DNA of 64,000 nt, from contig CATIUR010000001.1 in NCBI GenBank assembly GCA_949592205.1, positions 820,001 to 884,000 on the forward strand. The letters are read 5' to 3'. Under the pieces are notes generated by a model, which was not told the origin of the DNA, made no database searches, and saw only the letters and a program-made list of their open reading frames with translations. Position 1 is the stretch's first letter. Each line of letters starts with the position of its first letter. Position numbers and translations under genes: made by a program. Below are positions 1-10,587 of this stretch, one piece after another. Origin of the DNA: Helichrysum umbraculigerum (taxonomy: Eukaryota; Streptophyta; Magnoliopsida; Asterales; Asteraceae).

Positions 1-1
1 A

Positions 2-1771
2 CAATTCAAGACAATCAAAGGTGAAATCAAATAGCTTAGAGATGGTTGCGGTAATTATGGCGGAAATCATGCCACGGCTAATTGTGCACAAGACGATTTG
101 CCAATGGCGGGGGATGAGGAAGATGTAAACTTTCTTCAACAAGGTAATTACCAAAGCGGGAACTACCAACAGGGTGGTTATCAAAACCGAAATTCGGGAG
201 GTTACCAAGGAGGAAGCTATAACCAAAACAACCGATTTTATCGGCCAAATCAACCTTACAACCAAAACTCCAATCAAAATTACAACCAATCCCAAAACCA
301 AAATTACAATTAAAACCAACACCAAAACCCTTCAAGCCACAATAACCCACCACCGGTTCAAAAACAAGAGCCAACCCTATCGCCAATGGAGCAAATGATG
401 AAAGAATTCATGGCAAAACAAGATGCTTGCTCCTAAAGGTTGAAGACCCAAATGACGAACATAAGGTTAAGCGTGGAGCAAGGTCAAAAGAACCAACAAG
501 CCTCCATTCAAGACTTGGAACGGAAGATGGATCGTTTGTCGGAAGGACAAAGTAGTAGGCCAACCGGTGGCTTACCAAGCAATACCCAACAAAACCCGAG
601 ACAACCATCTACTTCTAGTGGAGGATCAAAACCATACCAACCACCACCCGCGAGGAATGAGCATGTGAATGCTATTACAACACGGAGCGGGAAGGAACTC
701 CCAACACCACCTCAAGCTAAGGACAAAAATATTTCAAACTCTTTTGTGCAGGAAATTGAGGAGGAAGAAGGTGAAGAGAATGTTGAGGCGCCTACACCAA
801 CGGAGACGCCGGTGTCACCTACACCGGTGGTAAAAGCTTACAAACCGAAGATCCCCTTTCCTCAAAGGTTAAGGAAGGAAAAGATGGTAGCCCAATACGG
901 GAAGTTTGTAGACATGATCAAGGGCATCCGAATCAACGTGCCTTTGGTTGATGTATTAGCCGGTATGCCGAACTATGCCAAATTCATCAAGGATTTGGTG
1001 AGCAACAAAGAAAAGCTTTCGGAAGCTTCGGCTATGTTTTTGAACGAAGAATGTTCGGCAATTGTCCAAAACCAAATTCCACCGAAACTTGGAGATCCCG
1101 GGAGTTTCATCATCTCATGTAGATTGGGTAAAATCATAACTTGTGATGCTCTTGCGGACTTGGGTGCTAGCATAAATCTAATGCCATATTCACTTTATGC
1201 TAAATTGGCCCTAGGATCCCTAACCCCCACTCGCATGAGTATCCATCTTGCCGATAGATCTTTCCAATATCCCGTTGGGATTGCGGAGAACATGCTAATA
1301 GAGGTAGGGCAATTTACCTTCCCGGTTGACTTTGTTATCCTCGAAATGGAGGAGGATAGTAAAGTGCCCTTGATTTTAGGACGACCCTTCCTACACACCG
1401 TGGATGCCATAATTGGGGTTAAAGATAAGAAATTGACCTTGGGGGTGGGGGATGAAAGGATCACGTTCACGGTCGATAAGGCCATGAAGCATCCTTATTA
1501 TAACGATGATTCTTGTTTTAGAATTGATGTGATAGATGATGCGGTGGATGAGGAATTGGAAAGCTTGCTTGGATTGGAATCGGAGCTTGTTGACTTGCTA
1601 GAGTCAAATTTTGAAGGAATGACCGAGGAGGAGTTGGTCATGAGCATGGAAGAGACAAATGATGAAGAAGAACTCGAATGTGAGGATGCTTTTGAGGAGC
1701 TCACAAAGGATGACAATATGAGGATCAAGACGTCATTGGAGGATCCACCACGTGATTTGGAGTTGAAATAA
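2..1771 (+). pseudogene. Athila gag C-terminus and protease
   Basis: Gag packages the element RNA and the aspartic protease matures the polyprotein. At the left edge is a zinc-knuckle remnant (C at 47-49, H at 68-70, last C at 83-85); the expected second Cys is Tyr at 56-58, so the CCHC knuckle looks broken. An Asn/Gln/Tyr/Gly-rich linker follows (about 125-312), then a stop (TAA, 311-313) and another near 434. From 440 the frame is open to 1771. It carries the linker motif TTRSGK, the protease core DLGASINLMPY (from 1158) and ILGRPF (about 1375-1395), then an acidic tail. The stop at 1769-1771 replaces a sense codon in a frame that continues into RT. The protease has Leu where retroviral enzymes have Ser/Thr, which is usual for Athila-like copies. 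Confidence 0.85.
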
Positions 1772-3247
1772 CTTCCAAGCCATTTTGAGTATGCATATCT
1801 CCATGAGGAAAATCTCCTACCCGTAATCATTTCCTCTTCCCTTGTGAATGACGAAAAAATTAAATTGTTGAAGGTACTCAACGCTCACAAAGGAGCTTTC
1901 ACTTTGCGAACATCCGACATACCGGGAATAAGCTCATCCTTTTGTAAGCACAAAATCAATTTCGTTGATGATTTTAAACCCGTTGTCCAAAGACAACGGA
2001 GGCTTAATCCCAATATGGTGGATGTGGTCAAGAAAGAAGTAATTAAGCTTCTTGATGCGGGTATCATTTACCCTATTGCGGATAGCTCTTGGGTGAGCCC
2101 GGTACATTGTGTACCGAAAAAGGGGGGCATGACCGTTGTGGCTAATGAGAAAAACGAAATGATACCCACAAGGACGGTCACGGGTTGGCGAGTATGCATT
2201 GACTATAGAAAATTAAATGATGCTACACGAAAGGACCATTTTCCCCTCCCTTTTATTGACCAAATGCTCAAAAGGCTTGCGGGAAACGAGTTTTATTGCT
2301 TTCTTGATGGATTCTTGGGGTATTTTCAAATCCCAATAGACCCCAAGGATCAAGAAAAGACCACATTTACTTGCCCTTTAGGCACTTATGCCTATAGGAG
2401 GATGCCTTTCGGTCTTTGTAATGCTCCGGCCACTTTCCAAAGATGCATGATTGCCATTTTTCACGATATGGTTGAAACCTCCATGGAAGTCTTCATGGAT
2501 GATTTTTCGGTTTTTGGCAACTCATTTGAGTTATGTTTGAAGAATTTGGATAAAATGTTGGAGAGATGTGAGAAAGCCCATCTAGTCTTGAATTGGGAGA
2601 AATGTCATTTCATGGTGAAAGAGGGCATAGTGTTGGGTCACAAGGTGTCGGGGTTGGGTATTGAATTTGATAGGGCTAAAATTGATGTGATTGCCAAATT
2701 ACCCCCACCCACAAATGTGAAAGGCATTAGGAGTTTATTAGGTCATGCCGGTTTCTACCGTAGGTTCATCAAGGACTTCTCCAAGATAACGAGACCAATG
2801 ACCAAGCTTCTTGAGAAAGAAGCTCCTTTTGTGTTTGACAAACCGTGTTTGGACGCCTTTGAGACATTCAAGGACCAATTGACCAAGGCGCCTATCATAG
2901 TCTCTCCCGATTGGTCTGAACCGTTTGAACTCATGTGTGATGCAAGTGACTTTGCCTTAGGAGCCGTCCTAGGACAAATGATTGATAAACATTTCAAACC
3001 CATTTACTTTGCTAGCAAGACCTTGAATGGGGCCCAACAAAATTACACAATCACCAAAAAAGAATTGCTTGTCGTGGTGTTTGCCTTTGACAAATTTAGG
3101 CAATATCTTGTGCTATCTAAAACCGTAGTTTTCACCGACCATTCGGCTTTAAAGTATCTCTTCAACAAACAAGATGCTAAACCCCGTCTCATCCGTTGGA
3201 TTCTTCTTTTACAAGAATTCGACATTGAGATTAAGGATAAGAAATGA
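1772..3247 (+). pseudogene. Athila reverse transcriptase and RNase H
   Basis: RT copies element RNA into cDNA and RNase H removes the RNA. The open stretch from about 1844 has the RT landmarks in order: WVSPVHCVPKKGG, WRVCIDYRKLN, the first catalytic Asp in CFLDG, MPFGLCNAPATFQRCM, and FMDDFSVFG at 2492-2518 with both catalytic aspartates intact. RNase H follows with CDASDFALGAVLGQ (about 2935-2980), the KELL block near 3060 and TDHSALKYL near 3140. The frame ends in TGA at 3245-3247 and resumes at once downstream with AENLAADHLSRLE, so the stop is a lesion and not the end of the protein. Apart from that stop the RT looks catalytically complete. Confidence 0.92.
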
Positions 3248-4116
3248 GCCGAAAACCTTGCCGCCGATCACTTGTCAAGATTGGAAAATCCACATCTTGA
3301 CAAGCAAGGCGATACTAATATTGATGATTCCTTTTCCGAGGAATTTCTTTTGCAGGTAGGTGATGAATAGGAGGATGAGGCACCATGGTATGCCGACTTG
3401 GCAAATTACTTGGTTGGGGGCGTTTTGAGGAATGGCATGAGTCACCAAGAGAAAAGTAAATTTTTCTCTAACTTGAAGCATTATTTCTGGGAGGAGCCGT
3501 ACTTGTTCAGCGTTTGCACGGATGGGATGATAAGGAGATGTGTTTCGGGTGGTGAAACTAGAAACTTTTTTGATGAATGTCACTATGGGCCCACCGGTGG
3601 ACATTATGGCCCTTCGGTCACCGCTAAGAAAGTTTATGATGCGGGTTTCTATTGGCCCACGATTTTCAAAGAAGCAAATACCTTATGCCAAACTTGTGAT
3701 GCTTGTCAAAGAACCGGAAGCATCTCTAAAAGAGATGAAATGCCACAAACTAGCATCCAAGTGTGTGAAGTGTTTGATATATGGGGCATCGACTTCATGG
3801 GTCCATTTCCTCCATCTTTCAAGAATGAATACATTTTAGTGGCGGTAGATTATGTGTCCAAATGGGCGGAAGCCAAAGCTTTGCCCTAGAACGATGCTCG
3901 GGTGGTGATCGACTTCTTGAAAAGTTTGTTTTGTCGGTTTGGGATGCCTAAGGCATTGATTAGTGACCGGGGGAGCCACTTTACTAATGCTCAACTTGAA
4001 AAAGTGCTCAAAAAGTATGGGGTGAATCATCGTTTTTCAACTTCCTATCACCCACAAACGAGTGGTCAAGTTGAGAACACAAACCGTGCATTGAAAAGAA
4101 TTTTGGAGAAGACGGT
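3248..4116 (+). pseudogene. Athila integrase, truncated by an LTR insertion
   Basis: Integrase inserts element cDNA into the chromosome. Visible parts are the zinc-binding HHCC segment (HYGPTGGH near 3580 and CQTCDACQ near 3685) and the core triad: Asp at 3791-3793 in WGIDFMGPF, Asp at 3964-3966 in ISDRGSHF, Glu at 4073-4075 in GQVENTNRAL. In-frame stops occur at 3368-3370 and 3887-3889. The frame is cut at 4116 by the LTR that starts TGATAAACGC. The C-terminal DNA-binding part, usually rich in LFPGKL-type motifs, is absent from the downstream sequence of this element. Confidence 0.9.
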
Positions 4117-5651
4117 TGATAAACGCTCAAAAGTACTATATTTTAGTAGTATTTTACCCCTATTCTTGAATATTTTTATTGCATTTTGTTTAGAATGGAT
4201 ATTGATTTCGTTCATATTTGCAATTAGATGTGGAAATGGAGCGTTTATGGAAAAGGAACGGAAAACAGTCAAGAATCAAGCTAAATGATGCATTAAGCCG
4301 AAGTCGAAAAAAAGAAGAAGTGAAGAAAAGTAAAGAAATCGGCTGGAAAAAGCATCCATACACCGTATGGATTGCTGCAGTGGAGGCCCAGGTTACGCGG
4401 ACTTGGGCTGGGCTTGAAATCAATCCATAAGCCGTATGGAAATCCATACGCCGTATGGATCAAAATTCCAGGAAGTATAAAAACGTGTTTTAAACCTTAT
4501 TTCGGGAGTTTTGCAAGGGTTTTCGATTTCTTTCGGTTTCAGACGACTTTTAGGGTTTATATTACGAATTTTAGGAGTAGTTTGGAGGTACGAAAGCTTA
4601 GGATCGAGGATAATTCGCTCTAATCTTTCGTAGTTCATCGTTAATCGATTCGGTATATTTCGTTTCTTTATTTTCATTAAAGAATTTGTTATAATGAATC
4701 TGAATATTTCTGTTTTGATGATGGATTGAATATTAATGTGATTGTGTAGTTGATTTAATTTAGATTATGATTATTGAACGATTATAATTGCGTATTGAAT
4801 AAGTTATTTGATTGAAAACGGTTATATTGCTTGTAGACACTTGTTTATTGGTGACTAGTTATTATTGTTGCTTCACGTGGTTAATAATGTTGATGAGATT
4901 GAGTTCCTTTAATGTTATTAGCTATTGATGGTCATAACTTTAGAGTTTTGAACTATCACTAAATACGTTGAGTCTGATAGGTCGAGTATACAATAGTATT
5001 CTACTTTAAAATGAGCAAGACAATAAGTTAATTATTGGGTATTGTTGAGTCATACCAAAAGAGTTAATTATCACGCGTTGTGAATGTTTAATGCATAATT
5101 TAGGGAAAGGCACACAATTGACTGATCATCTTGTGACATTGGAACCAGTGTTTCATGTTGGACCCTAGATTATAGGAATTAGTTGGACCCGAAACGTTGG
5201 CTAGTTCATATTCAACTTAGTATTCATTGAAGAATTTGGTATTAAGTTGATCTAAAAGAATCACAATTAGATAATCAATACGTAATAAATCGGGATATAT
5301 GAATCTAAATGACATTAACTATACAATTACTTATTCCTTTCAATTAGGATTTGTCGTTATTATTTATTTATTATTTTAATTTAAAGTTTTATTTACGTTT
5401 GTTTATTTTAATTAAATGTTTTCTAAATTGTTCGTACGGAACTAAAACGCCCCCATATTTACTGTTTTCTAGTTAATAGTTAATTGTTAATTTCTATTTT
5501 AAATATTCCACCTTTTCCCTGTGTTCGAATCTGACTTACCATATCTATATTTACAATTGATCGGGTATTCTTGCCTGGTTGCTTGAAAGTATTTATTAGG
5601 TATTTCTATTTATAAATTATAAAACAAGACACGCTTTCACTAGCGACATCA
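4117..5651 (+). repeat. 5' LTR of an Athila-type element (1,535 bp)
   Basis: It begins TGATAAACGC and ends GCGACATCA, directly followed by a tRNA-Asp-type primer site. The last 130 bp resemble the LTR at 10588-12248 (shared words GATCGGGTATTCTTGCCTGG and ACGCTTTCAC), so it belongs to a related family. Inside are inverted-repeat words CCATACACCGTATGG (4356-4370) and CCATACGCCGTATGG (4444-4458), and a TATA box at 4476. No matching 3' LTR is present in the window. The LTR that closes the downstream region (34060) belongs to a different family. Confidence 0.85.
4476..4483 (+). promoter_or_regulatory. TATA box of the Athila 5' LTR
   Basis: TATAAAAA lies about 360 bp into the LTR, just after the CATACGCCGTATG repeats. 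It is followed by a leader-like sequence without long ORFs. Its position fits the U3/R boundary; the transcription start itself cannot be seen. Confidence 0.5.
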
Positions 5652-5657
5652 AGTTTT

Positions 5658-5675
5658 TGGCGCCGCTGCCGGGGA
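5658..5675 (+). other. Primer binding site, tRNA-Asp type
   Basis: TGGCGCCGCTGCCGGGGA starts 7 bases after the LTR end. It matches the complement of a plant tRNA-Asp 3' end with about one mismatch, the primer normally used by Athila-type elements. This marks the LTR at 4117-5651 as a 5' LTR and not a solo LTR. Confidence 0.8.
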
Positions 5676-6433
5676 AAGCGGTTGTGTTTATTTAAATAGA
5701 GATTAATAATTGTTAGTTCTTTCTTTTTAAAAGTAACTTTTGTTAAACAAGTTTCAGCAAAGTTGTTTTAATAAGTTTAATTAAATCTGTAAAAAGTTTT
5801 TAATACATCAATGGTTGAAACTGATTATCTTTTAATTGGTTAAACTTTTGGGGTTTTAGTTTCAACCGGCAGATGGAAATCCGTCCGCCGGTTGGAGTTC
5901 CAATTATTTAAGATTGTACACTTATTTAAGTTTTGTTTATTTTGTGTGAACTAACTTGTTTTTCGTTAGTGGTGTTTTGTATTTTCAGATTTATTTTTAT
6001 TTAGGTTTGTCCAATGGCGAGGAGTTTTGAAAGTGATGCAAACAATTACGATCTGGTTGGTATTTATGATTCTGAGAGTTTGGAGTCAAGGGTAGAAAGT
6101 GAAATTCCATCATTCACTCATTTAGGCTGCAAGGTTGTTCCTATCACATCTGCATGTGAAGAATTATTGGGTGCAATTGCGAATGTGAGATGGGACATTC
6201 CTTCACAGTTAAGTTACCGCCATTCCATGACTATATATTTTCATTAATGATTGCCTTAGTATTGTTAAAACTGATTATTAGTCACTTGGGGACATTTGAT
6301 ATTTACTGTAATCTTTGGACTGTTAAGAATTTAAAGCCCTCATTTCGAATTTTCCATTAGAAATTTCGGGAAGCGCTTTAAATTTCCCTTTCTTAAGACC
6401 TATTACTTTAAATCTCTCATGTTCTCAGGTACT
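5676..6433 (+). other. Athila leader and intron-like spacer with a short ORF
   Basis: This AT-rich leader follows the primer site. It contains one short ORF (6014-6247, listed separately) and then a non-coding stretch that ends TTCTCAG just before GTACT and the ATG of the env-like gene. A pyrimidine-rich run with AG at that place looks like a splice acceptor; Athila env-like genes are thought to be expressed by splicing. No gag-pol lies between this primer site and the env-like ORF, so the element is either naturally non-autonomous or a product of deletion or recombination. Confidence 0.5.
6014..6247 (+). CDS. Short ORF (77 aa) in the Athila leader, possible gag N-terminal remnant
   Basis: It starts at the first ATG after the leader (MARSFESDANNYDLVG) and stops after 77 codons. 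It is rich in Ser, Glu and Asp. No zinc knuckle or gag core is visible. Its place, about 360 bp after the primer site, is where gag starts in related elements, so a truncated gag N-terminus is the simplest reading. I do not recognise a domain, and it may be chance. Confidence 0.3.
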   Translation: MARSFESDANNYDLVGIYDSESLESRVESEIPSFTHLGCKVVPITSACEELLGAIANVRWDIPSQLSYRHSMTIYFH

Positions 6434-7333
6434 ATGCCGCCAAAGAAGAAGAAGCTAAACCCAACACGTCCACTTACAGGATCTCTTGCATACCTTAGTG
6501 CCACACCAGCATACGACCAGATGGCACGGATATGGAGAGACAAGAAATTTGGTCGTTTTAGATATGTAGACTGGGACAAGCTGCAGATATTGGGACTCAG
6601 GCAGAGATTAGAGAGTCTACTCAGCTACTCGGTAGAGGGTCAGCAGTTTGAGTCTTTCAAGAGACTTTTCAGCATTGATGAGCCGGTGTATATGGAGATG
6701 ATCACCGAGTTTATGACCACCTATACGTTTCAGCCACGGAGTAGAGTTGGAGATGGGGTAATCTCATTTAGGTACATGGGGAGCCAATTCACCTTATCAT
6801 TGGCCCGGTTTGCACGACACCTAGATCTCTACACTCCAGAAGAGATTGATTCACCTCTGTTCACTAGTGGAGTCACCATTGTTTCCCTAATGACTACTAC
6901 AGCAGAGGCATGGAGCCATTTGTCACCAAAGCCGTACTTCTCGGGTATTAAAGCTTCCCAGCTCACAGACCCAGTTATGCAGATTTTGCACAAGCTACTA
7001 GCTTGTTCGCTTAATGGGAAGCACACGTCTAATGGTAAAGTCTCTGAGTTTGATGTTGTGATGATGACATGTATCCTCAATAGGAACATTCAGGTTGCCC
7101 ACCTAGTTGCACAGCGGATTTTAGAAGAAAAAGAGTTTGGTGTAAGAAGATCATTCATGGGTCCCGTGATTACCAGGTTGATCCGGAATATGGGGTTGAT
7201 TAGGACGACAGAGTTAGAAAAATTCAAGAGCCTGCCAGAATGGAGTGCCCAGCCGATAGACTACAATTTTCTGAGGAGCATAGACATACTTCGGATTCTG
7301 AGGGATGGCACCGTTTACATCAGGGCTCGAGCA
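6434..7333 (+). pseudogene. Athila ORF-1/env-like protein, 5' part (split by Sirevirus)
   Basis: From ATG at 6434 (MPPKKKKLNPTRP) the frame is open for 300 codons up to the Sirevirus insertion. The lysine-rich start could be a nuclear-localisation-like patch. The middle shows the pattern typical of the ATHILA ORF-1 family: a WDKLQILGLRQRLESLL block, the FSIDEPVYMEMITEFMTTY helix region, then FRYMGSQFTLSLARFARHLDLYT. I see no signal peptide or clear membrane segment, so 'env-like' refers only to position after pol. The role in the element is unknown. The gene resumes at 31393 after the 5-bp duplicated target GAGCA, in the same frame once the insert is ignored. The CAG at the upstream edge supports expression from a spliced RNA. 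Confidence 0.7.
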
Positions 7334-7760
7334 TGTTAATGCAAAAATGTCTAAGGCTTGACTTTATTTTGTTTATAACTTGTCTAAGTGTTTGTTTATT
7401 GCGACAATAGATTAATACGACAATAGTTAGTCCGTGTATGTAATCCGTGAATGTTGTATTAACGGAAGATGTCACTACGACAATGCCATTGTCGGAGTTG
7501 ACCAAGTCAATTCGTTAAGTGTTATTGCCGCATAAGTCAGTGTGTATGAGTCTATAAATAGGTCTTCGTACCTCATTTGAAGTAAGTCTTTTGTACAATC
7601 TGTCTCAGAAACTCTCTCTGTGTTTTCTGTTAATACAAAAGCAATTTGATCGATACTTCTTGTTCTCACTTTTCTAATTCATATCTTGTACTATATAGCT
7701 TGAAATCCGCGCATGTTATATTGTGTTCTAATTGCGATTCGGTGATCTACGGCATTCACA
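7334..7760 (+). repeat. Sirevirus 5' LTR (427 bp)
   Basis: TGTTAATGC...TTCACA. It holds a TATA box (TATAAATA at 7553) and an inverted repeat CGACAATGCCATTGTCG near 7478. Words containing TTGTCG or CGACAA recur through the LTR and again in the leader and the 3' untranslated region of the element. Confidence 0.93.
7553..7560 (+). promoter_or_regulatory. TATA box of Sirevirus 5' LTR
   Basis: TATAAATA lies about 220 bp into the LTR; the same octamer is at 31180-31187 in the 3' LTR. Confidence 0.65.
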
Positions 7761-7763
7761 AAG

Positions 7764-7776
7764 TGGTATCAGAGCC
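7764..7776 (+). other. Primer binding site, tRNA-iMet type
   Basis: TGGTATCAGAGCC starts 3 bases after the LTR end and is the standard complement of the plant initiator tRNA-Met 3' end used by many Copia elements. Confidence 0.92.
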
Positions 7777-8647
7777 GTACGAATAAAAATTAGGACTGTT
7801 TGATTGAATTAGAAGTGAATTTGAGGTATTTGTTTGATAAAAAAGACTCGGAAGCTTCGGAATTGATTGTTTAGTTGCGGTTTGACACTGTTTGATTGAT
7901 TTGGAATAATTTCAATATCTTTTAAGCTGAATTTGCTTCGGATTTGGACGCATTACTGCTGTAAGTGATTCTGTGATCATATTTCATCTGAATTTGATCT
8001 GACTTTTCTTCATTTTGCTTCGGAATTGCTTCGGATTGTTTACGTGTTCATTGTCAAGTGTACGGATTCTTAAATTTGACGGTAAAAGATCAAATTGTGT
8101 GCTTACGAGTGTCGGAAATCAAATTCCGAGTTCAGTAATATCAATTTTAGCTAAAACGAGCTAGAATTGAAGGTTTTACAACACTTTTCAATTTCTGGAC
8201 ATTTCTTCCGTGATTAAGCATTCCGCGAATAGTAGATAACCGTTTTTCTCCGTGATTAGTAATTTCGTGATTGTTTCTGTGTGTGGTCCGACAATAAGTA
8301 ATTGTCGCATGAACAATAGTTGGGTTTTCACGGACTCTTATTGACGGACTTGTTATTGTCGCATAAATAGTAACTTTAGTATTCACGGATTAGTATTGAC
8401 GGATTTAATATTAACGGATTTTGTTATTGACGGATTAGTAGTCTCGGATTAAGGATTCACGAACATTGTTAATAACGGATTTTTATTCTTGGAAAATTGA
8501 TATTGACGGAGTGTGTTAGTTTCTGATTCACGGATTGTTGATATTGACGGACTGTTTATATTGACAGAGTGTGTTAGTGTTTTCAGTGTGGTATTCTCGG
8601 ACTTAGTAATTCTCGGATAAAGTGTGATATTTTTCTAAGTGTTTAAA
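7777..8647 (+). other. Sirevirus leader with degenerate word repeats
   Basis: No gene is visible. From about 8210 to 8620 the sequence is built of recurring words such as TATTGACGGA, TTCACGGA, TCTCGGA and ATTGTCGCAT, separated by a few bases. The same words occur in the LTRs and at 27070-27730 near the 3' ORFs. It precedes the gag ATG at 8648. Confidence 0.6.
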
Positions 8648-10587
8648 ATGGCTCAAGTGAATTGGCAAGCCATGATGAAGAGTGAACAAGAGACGGGTAC
8701 TACAACCAAACCACCAAAGTTTTTATGTCAGAATGATTATGATGATTGGAAGTATCAGTTTGAGTCGTTTATTGCTTTATATGATCCGGATCTAATGATT
8801 CCTATCATGGAGCAATACATTCATCCTAGAGCTGAAGGAATTTATAGAGATAATAATCCTCCTCCCAAGTCACTCAAAATGATGACTTCTAATGAACGGA
8901 AAGAACATGATCGAGACAAGAAAGCTAAATCAGTTATCTCTATGAGTCTTCCTAGTGATGTTCTTGCTGGATGGAAAGATTTGACTACTGCATATGAGCT
9001 TTATAATGCAATGGCACAACGTTTTTCTGGTAACGACAAGTTGAAGAAAAGCAAACGTGACTTGTTAAAGAAGCAATGGGATGTATTCACATGCATGCCC
9101 AATGAATCTTTCAATGACTTAATTGTCCGGTATTCCCAGTTAATCAGTGAACTCAAAAGACATGGTTTGATTTTGGAACGTCTTGAATTTAATGAGAAGT
9201 TGATTGAAGCCTTACCTTCAAGATAGGATATTAAGGCTAACATTTTGTTAGAAGATGAATCTTTGGGTGAATATGCATATGAGGATTTGATCAACAAATT
9301 TCAAGTATATGATGTGTCTTTACAGAAAAAGGAGACTGGCAAGATGATTCAATATTCTCAATTTGGTTCTAAGAAAGCTTCAGATACAACAGCCTTGTTC
9401 TCTGGTAATGATGTATTCAATGTTGGGAATTCTGGTGGAGCTACAAGTGGTTATTCTAGCTATGGATTTTATGGATCGGGAAGTGCTTCTTCTACCAATC
9501 ATCAACAACAGAATCCTAACCAACATGTTTCAAAGATTACCGAAGATCATGCCAATGTTGTCATAGCTTTTCTTTCATCATATGAGGCGTTTATTTCTGG
9601 AAAGGTTAGGAATGTAGACTTGACAGAAGAGGATTACGATCAGTTACATCCAGATGATCTTGAAGAAATGGATCTTCAATGAAATCTTGCTATGTTAACA
9701 AGAAAGGTCAAGAAGTTTCTTCAAAGAACTGGAAAAAGCAAGTTGGGGGGTAAACCAGGATTTGATAAGTCGAAGGTTCGGTGTTATAACTGTCAAAATT
9801 TAGGACACTTTGCCCGAGAATGTGAGAAAAGCAAAGCACCTTCTTCTGGTTTCACCAAACCTTCTACCTCCAAAACCTACTCTTCTTCATCTCAACCACA
9901 ATTTTCTGGAAAAGATACATCTTCTGCTCCTACATCATCAGCACTGGTTTCTACAGTTGATGAATTCTATGACTGGAGTGCACATGTGGAGGAATATTCT
10001 CAAAACCAAGCTTTCATGGCAAATGTTTATGAGGTTGATTCTTCTCCATTTGAACAAATCTATTCAAAATGTACTGACTTGAGTGATCAACTCAGTCTTT
10101 ACAAAACTCAAAATCAACAGCTTTTAACTGACATTGAATTGCTTAAAAATCAGAATAAGGAGTTGGTGGAAAACAACAAGCTTTTAAATAAGCGTTTTGA
10201 GTCAATTGATGTTGAGACACATGATTTGAAAGCTAAAATTTTAAATCAGCAAACCATCATAAACAGTTTTTTAACTGAGATGGATTTACTTAAACAAGAA
10301 AAATCTGAAGCTGAATCTAAAATTTTAGATCTTGAAAGATAATTGTTGAATGTTTCTACATCATCAGTTGTTTTTGATGAGATTATTCATAAACAGCGTT
10401 TAAATACTAAATCTAAATCTGGTCTTGGATATCAAAACGATTTTCAAGAAAAATCCAAAGCATCACAGGCAGCTTCTAAAGCTGGAATTGGTTATCATTT
10501 TGTTCCACCACCAAAATCTTATTCTCAATTGCCAGTTAAAGATGGATCTGATTCTGAGTTTGTGTATGGCAAGGGAAAGTTGATGAC
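8648..10587 (+). pseudogene. Sirevirus gag, N-terminal part
   Basis: Gag forms the particle. ATG at 8648 (MAQVNWQAMMKSEQE) is preferred because translation upstream in frame has no earlier ATG. The gag core (DYDDWKYQFESFIALYD and later LKKQWDVFTCMPNESFNDLIVRY) fits Copia gag. A CCHC knuckle, CYNCQNLGHFAREC, lies near 9781. A Ser-rich linker and then a heptad-like Leu/Gln-rich stretch (about 10070-10340) suggest a coiled coil. The frame is constant but broken by stops at 9224-9226, 9680-9682 and 10340-10342; at least two look like TGG codons changed to TAG or TGA. An Athila element cuts the gene at 10587, after the target ATGAC. Confidence 0.85.

Larger units (their letters stand above)
1..4116 (+). 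mobile_element. Athila-type Ty3/Gypsy internal fragment (gag end to integrase), 5' end outside window
   Basis: One reading frame (first codon at base 2) runs from a gag zinc-knuckle remnant through protease, reverse transcriptase, RNase H and integrase. The protease has the Athila-style D-L-G-A core and ILGRPF, RT has FMDD, and integrase has HHCC and D-D-E. Stops interrupt the frame near 311-313, 434, 1769, 3245, 3368 and 3887, so the copy is dead. The frame ends at 4116, where an LTR beginning TGATAAACGC cuts the integrase a few residues after its catalytic Glu. The missing integrase C-terminus was not found between 5652 and 34059. The 5' LTR and gag N-terminus must lie left of the window. 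Confidence 0.9.

Noticed and set aside
98..313. Asn/Gln-rich ORF resembling a prion-like protein
   Set aside because: It is the low-complexity linker of Athila gag, in frame with the zinc-knuckle remnant and the protease.
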